NCBI RefSeq assembly: GCF_001623075.1 | Contig: NZ_LMCF01000006.1 | Span: 1-64,000, forward strand | Direction of reading: 5' to 3' | Length of the DNA stretch: 64,000 nucleotides | DNA from: Pseudovibrio sp. Ad37 | Lineage (GTDB): Bacteria; Pseudomonadota; Alphaproteobacteria; Rhizobiales; Stappiaceae | In this document: piece after piece, positions 61,460 to 64,000 of the stretch | How the letters are laid out: each line of letters opens with the position of its first letter | How positions within the stretch are numbered: position 1 is the first letter of the stretch | The notes under the pieces: generated by a model | Databases searched by the model: none | What the model was told of the DNA's origin: nothing | The model's input: only the letters and a program-made list of their open reading frames with translations | Made by a program: the position numbers and the translations under genes

Positions 61460-62866
61460 TTACTTCCAGTGACGCACATCAACAAAGTGTCCGGCAATCG
61501 CAGCTGCAGCCGCCATTCCTGGAGAAACAAGGTGTGTACGACCCTTAAAGCCCTGACGACCCTCAAAGTTACGGTTGGAAGTTGAAGCACAACGCTCACC
61601 TGGCTTCAATTTGTCAGCATTCATCGCCAGACACATGGAGCATCCAGGCTCACGCCATTCAAAACCAGCATCTTTGAAGACTTCATCCAGACCTTCCGCC
61701 TCAGCCTGTGCTTTTACCAGACCAGAACCCGGAACGATCATCGCGCTAACGGTATCCGCAACCTTTTTGCCTTTAACAACGGCAGCAGCTTCGCGCAGAT
61801 CTTCGATACGTCCGTTGGTGCATGAACCAACAAACACGCGGTCAACCTTGATGTCAGTGATCTTCTGACCCGCTTCAACGCCCATGTACTCAAGCGCACG
61901 TTCTTTGGAAGCACGGCGATTGTCGTCTTCGATCTCAGCTGGGTTAGGAACAACACCGGTAACGGAAACAACATCTTCAGGAGAAGAACCCCAGGTCACG
62001 ATTGGAGGCAGGTTCGCTGCATCCAGAACGATTTCTGTATCAAACTCTGCATTGTCATCAGTAAACAGAGTTTCCCAGTAGGCTTGTGCCTGTTCCCATG
62101 CGGCGCCCTTAGGTGATTTAGGACGACCCTTCAGGTACTCAAAGGTTTTCTCATCCGGAGCAATCAGACCAGCACGTGCACCAGCTTCAATAGACATGTT
62201 ACAGACGGTCATACGACCTTCCATAGACAGGTTACGGATCGCTTCACCAGCGTATTCAATGACGTAACCAGTGCCGCCAGCAGTACCTAGCTCTCCGATG
62301 ATCGCCAGTACGATATCTTTCGCTGTCACACCTTCCGGCAGCTGACCATTCACAGTCACGCACAGGTTTTTCGCTTTCTTCTGAATCAGCGTCTGGGTTG
62401 CCAGAACGTGCTCAACTTCAGAAGTACCAATACCGTGTGCAAGAGAACCAAACGCACCATGAGTTGATGTATGGCTGTCACCGCAAACAATCGTCATGCC
62501 CGGCAGTGTAAAGCCCTGCTCAGGACCCACGATGTGCACCACGCCCTGACGCTGATCGAGCTCTGAATAGTATTCAACGCCAAACTCAGCAGCATTTTTC
62601 GCAAGCGTATCAACCTGCAACGCGCTTTCAGGATCATCAATACCTTTAGAGCGATCAGTGGTCGGCACATTATGGTCAACAACAGCTAGTGTACGCTTTG
62701 GGTGACGAACCTGACGGCCAGCCATACGCAGGCCTTCAAATGCCTGCGGGCTCGTCACTTCGTGTACCAAGTGGCGGTCAATGTAAAGCAGGCAAGTGCC
62801 GTCTTCTTGCGTGTTGACCACGTGGTGGTCCCAGATCTTATCGTAAAGAGTTTTGGCCTGCGACAT
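61460..62866 (-). CDS. leuC: 3-Isopropylmalate dehydratase large subunit
   Basis: Isomerises 2- to 3-isopropylmalate with LeuD in leucine synthesis. It is a 468-residue aconitase-family protein holding a 4Fe-4S cluster: the three cysteines are in [12 protein letters not shown] and [23 protein letters not shown] and the substrate Arg-rich [19 protein letters not shown] are conserved. I chose the ATG at 62866 ([15 protein letters not shown]), which has AGGAG ten bases upstream and the standard length; the open frame runs 32 codons further. leuD is not in the window. A strong terminator follows. Confidence 0.98.
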   Translation of the reverse strand: MSQAKTLYDKIWDHHVVNTQEDGTCLLYIDRHLVHEVTSPQAFEGLRMAGRQVRHPKRTLAVVDHNVPTTDRSKGIDDPESALQVDTLAKNAAEFGVEYYSELDQRQGVVHIVGPEQGFTLPGMTIVCGDSHTSTHGAFGSLAHGIGTSEVEHVLATQTLIQKKAKNLCVTVNGQLPEGVTAKDIVLAIIGELGTAGGTGYVIEYAGEAIRNLSMEGRMTVCNMSIEAGARAGLIAPDEKTFEYLKGRPKSPKGAAWEQAQAYWETLFTDDNAEFDTEIVLDAANLPPIVTWGSSPEDVVSVTGVVPNPAEIEDDNRRASKERALEYMGVEAGQKITDIKVDRVFVGSCTNGRIEDLREAAAVVKGKKVADTVSAMIVPGSGLVKAQAEAEGLDEVFKDAGFEWREPGCSMCLAMNADKLKPGERCASTSNRNFEGRQGFKGRTHLVSPGMAAAAAIAGHFVDVRHWK

Positions 62867-63171
62867 TGCGCTTGTCTCCTGGAAACGAATGATCCTTGTT
62901 TCAAATCCGGCTCTGATCGCACCTACCAAGCGCTCAAGATCCGAGAAAACAGGACCACTCACTTATTACCTGCAGCTCTCTGCGGCCGCATAAATCTTGA
63001 AAATACGGAAGCAACAATAAACGAAGCTCCCGCTATACTGGCTCTATTAATCGGCCCAGATCACCAAAATATCAAGCTTCTTTGCCTTGAGATTCTCTCA
63101 AGACGGAAAGGTAATGAAAGCAAGTTAGACGCAATCAAACAATCCCTTTGATGCGATCAATACCCTGTAGC
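62867..63171. other. Gap between leuC and the metallophosphoesterase
   Basis: A 305-base stretch between two minus-strand genes. It must hold the leuC promoter, but I see no clear -35/-10. On the plus strand, codons 62998-63150 read as a plausible protein end (NEAPAILALLIGPDHQN.. then ..LDAIKQSL and stop) without a start codon. This may be a gene remnant or chance. Confidence 0.4.
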
Positions 63172-64000
63172 CTAAGCATATATTTCTATGAGCAAAAGTT
63201 CTGGCGGACACAGAAAACGGATTGGAAGTCCCGAGCATCCAAGCCCGCTGCCAACGATGAGAGTGCTTCCATTTTCCTCAAAAGCGCCCTTCGCATACTT
63301 CCGGTCAAGCTGCGATGGTATTGTCAATGCACCAATAAACGGCAAGCGAACCTGCCCACCATGAGTATGCCCGCTCACTGTCAAATCTACGGATTTATTG
63401 GCCTCAAGAAAGATGTCCGGCTCATGGGCAAGCAAAATCCGCGGGGCGCTGTCATCTTCAACCTGACTTAAGGCCACCTCAAGATCATCCCGGCGTCCCG
63501 TCCCGTGCAACTGGCAGGCCTCGCCATACTGATCATCCAATCCCAAAAGCCAGACATGAGAGTTGCCTCGTGTAGATACCCGCTGAGCTCTATTCTCGAG
63601 AACAGTCACTCCAGAAGCTTCCAATGCCTCTCTGGCGTCCTCACCACCTTCAAGCCAATCATGGTTACCCAGCACACCAAAAACACCCAGAGGCGCCTTC
63701 AAATGCTGCATAGGCTGCGCCCAAGCTGCAGCAGAGGCTAACGGCTTTGCAAAAGGCGGATGCATGGCTGTGTGGTAGTCGCCTAAAAGCGCAATAAGGT
63801 CAGGCTCCAGACTGTTCACGCGCTCTACGATGCGCGTAATCCGTTCAGGGCGCATCCATGGCCAGCACGCATGCAGGTCGGTCATAACAACAATCTGCAA
63901 AGGTTTTTGGCCAAGAGCTTCTGGAGAAACAACAACTTTATGCCGGGTAATTTTCGGAGGCAGCCAAGGTTCTACAAACACGGCATAAATACCGAGTAAC
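63172..64000 (-). CDS. Metallophosphoesterase, partial at right edge
   Basis: A calcineurin-like metallophosphoesterase of the YkuE/YaeI type, likely acting on a periplasmic or lipid-linked phosphoester. All five metal motifs are visible: VMTDLHACWPWM, LLGDYHTA, VLGNHDWLEGG, LLAHEPDIFL and VSGHTHGGQVRLPF. The frame continues without a stop to base 64000, so the N terminus lies beyond the window. The last residues read on this side, ending LLGIYAVFVEP, look like the end of a membrane anchor, common in this family. A GTG at 63981 is the only start inside the window but is probably internal. Confidence 0.9.
   Translation of the reverse strand, partial: LLGIYAVFVEPWLPPKITRHKVVVSPEALGQKPLQIVVMTDLHACWPWMRPERITRIVERVNSLEPDLIALLGDYHTAMHPPFAKPLASAAAWAQPMQHLKAPLGVFGVLGNHDWLEGGEDAREALEASGVTVLENRAQRVSTRGNSHVWLLGLDDQYGEACQLHGTGRRDDLEVALSQVEDDSAPRILLAHEPDIFLEANKSVDLTVSGHTHGGQVRLPFIGALTIPSQLDRKYAKGAFEENGSTLIVGSGLGCSGLPIRFLCPPELLLIEIYA

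Noticed and set aside
1-64000. Search for tRNA, rRNA, CRISPR arrays, insertion sequences, integrases and phage genes
   Set aside because: No cloverleaf with a CCA end, no rRNA-like sequence, no regularly spaced direct repeats and no transposase or integrase motifs were seen by reading.

Overview
The window reads as ordinary chromosome of an alphaproteobacterium. Supporting this are CpdR-like and LolA-like proteins, a DUF1674 (SdhAF4) protein, TIGR02302/DUF4175, DUF2125, a PduO-type cobalamin adenosyltransferase and a 'twin transmembrane' HIG1-like protein. Gene order also fits Hyphomicrobiales (Rhizobiales): purH-heparinase-rsmB, plsC-ydcF-ftsX-ftsE/zinc ribbon-hpt, and DUF4175-lysA-lipoprotein-argH/tlpA. 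The moderate GC content and overall gene set suggest a marine Stappiaceae member such as Pseudovibrio, but this is inference. I found no rRNA, tRNA, CRISPR array, transposase, integrase or phage gene.

Layout. 1-650: no convincing gene; one terminator and one long potential stem. 650-4074: two GNAT acetyltransferases, a Tat-exported beta-carbonic anhydrase and a GT39-type membrane glycosyltransferase, all minus strand. 4234-12266: purH, a heparinase II/III protein, rsmB, htpX, a divergent SDH assembly factor and a ZntB/CorA transporter. 12469-18633: a plus-strand run of DapC-like aminotransferase, ftsK, lolA and an ATP-grasp enzyme. 18698-26235: DUF1737, a CitE-like lyase, a GNAT, DUF2125, ChaC, an unknown protein, plsC, ydcF and ftsXE. 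26659-30044: zinc-ribbon protein, hpt, a single-domain response regulator and an S41 peptidase. 30101-36736: TetR-like regulator, DUF4175 protein, lysA, lipoprotein and argH, facing tlpA and yccF. 37987-43478: VOC protein, tesB, ubiH-family hydroxylase, SDR, YrhK-like protein and cardiolipin synthase. 43654-48093: an AT-rich accessory-looking stretch with a membrane-anchored SF2 helicase, a GNAT and an MFS exporter. 48276-52662: tspO, a twin-TM protein, the cobalamin adenosyltransferase, etfBA and 3-hydroxybutyryl-CoA dehydrogenase. 52729-59000: CobW GTPase, DD-carboxypeptidase, GST, DUF1761 and acetyl-CoA synthetase. 59082-64000: an AT-rich TadG-like VWA protein, an HNH nuclease, leuC and a metallophosphoesterase that runs off the window.

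Most genes are housekeeping: purine salvage and synthesis, Lys/Arg/Leu biosynthesis, division, envelope lipid and peptidoglycan work, beta-oxidation electron transfer, and acetate activation. The strongest candidate for something poorly described is the roughly 920-residue DEAH helicase at 43654-46419. It has two transmembrane helices between its motor and a conserved C-terminal domain, and sits alone in visibly AT-rich DNA between core genes. Regulatory signals worth checking are a promoter plus 15-base dyad before etfBA, a 17-base perfect palindrome before the TadG-like gene, long inverted repeats before acsA and between zntB and the aminotransferase, a possible small RNA with its own terminator at 55419-55573, and a small family of palindromic intergenic repeats.
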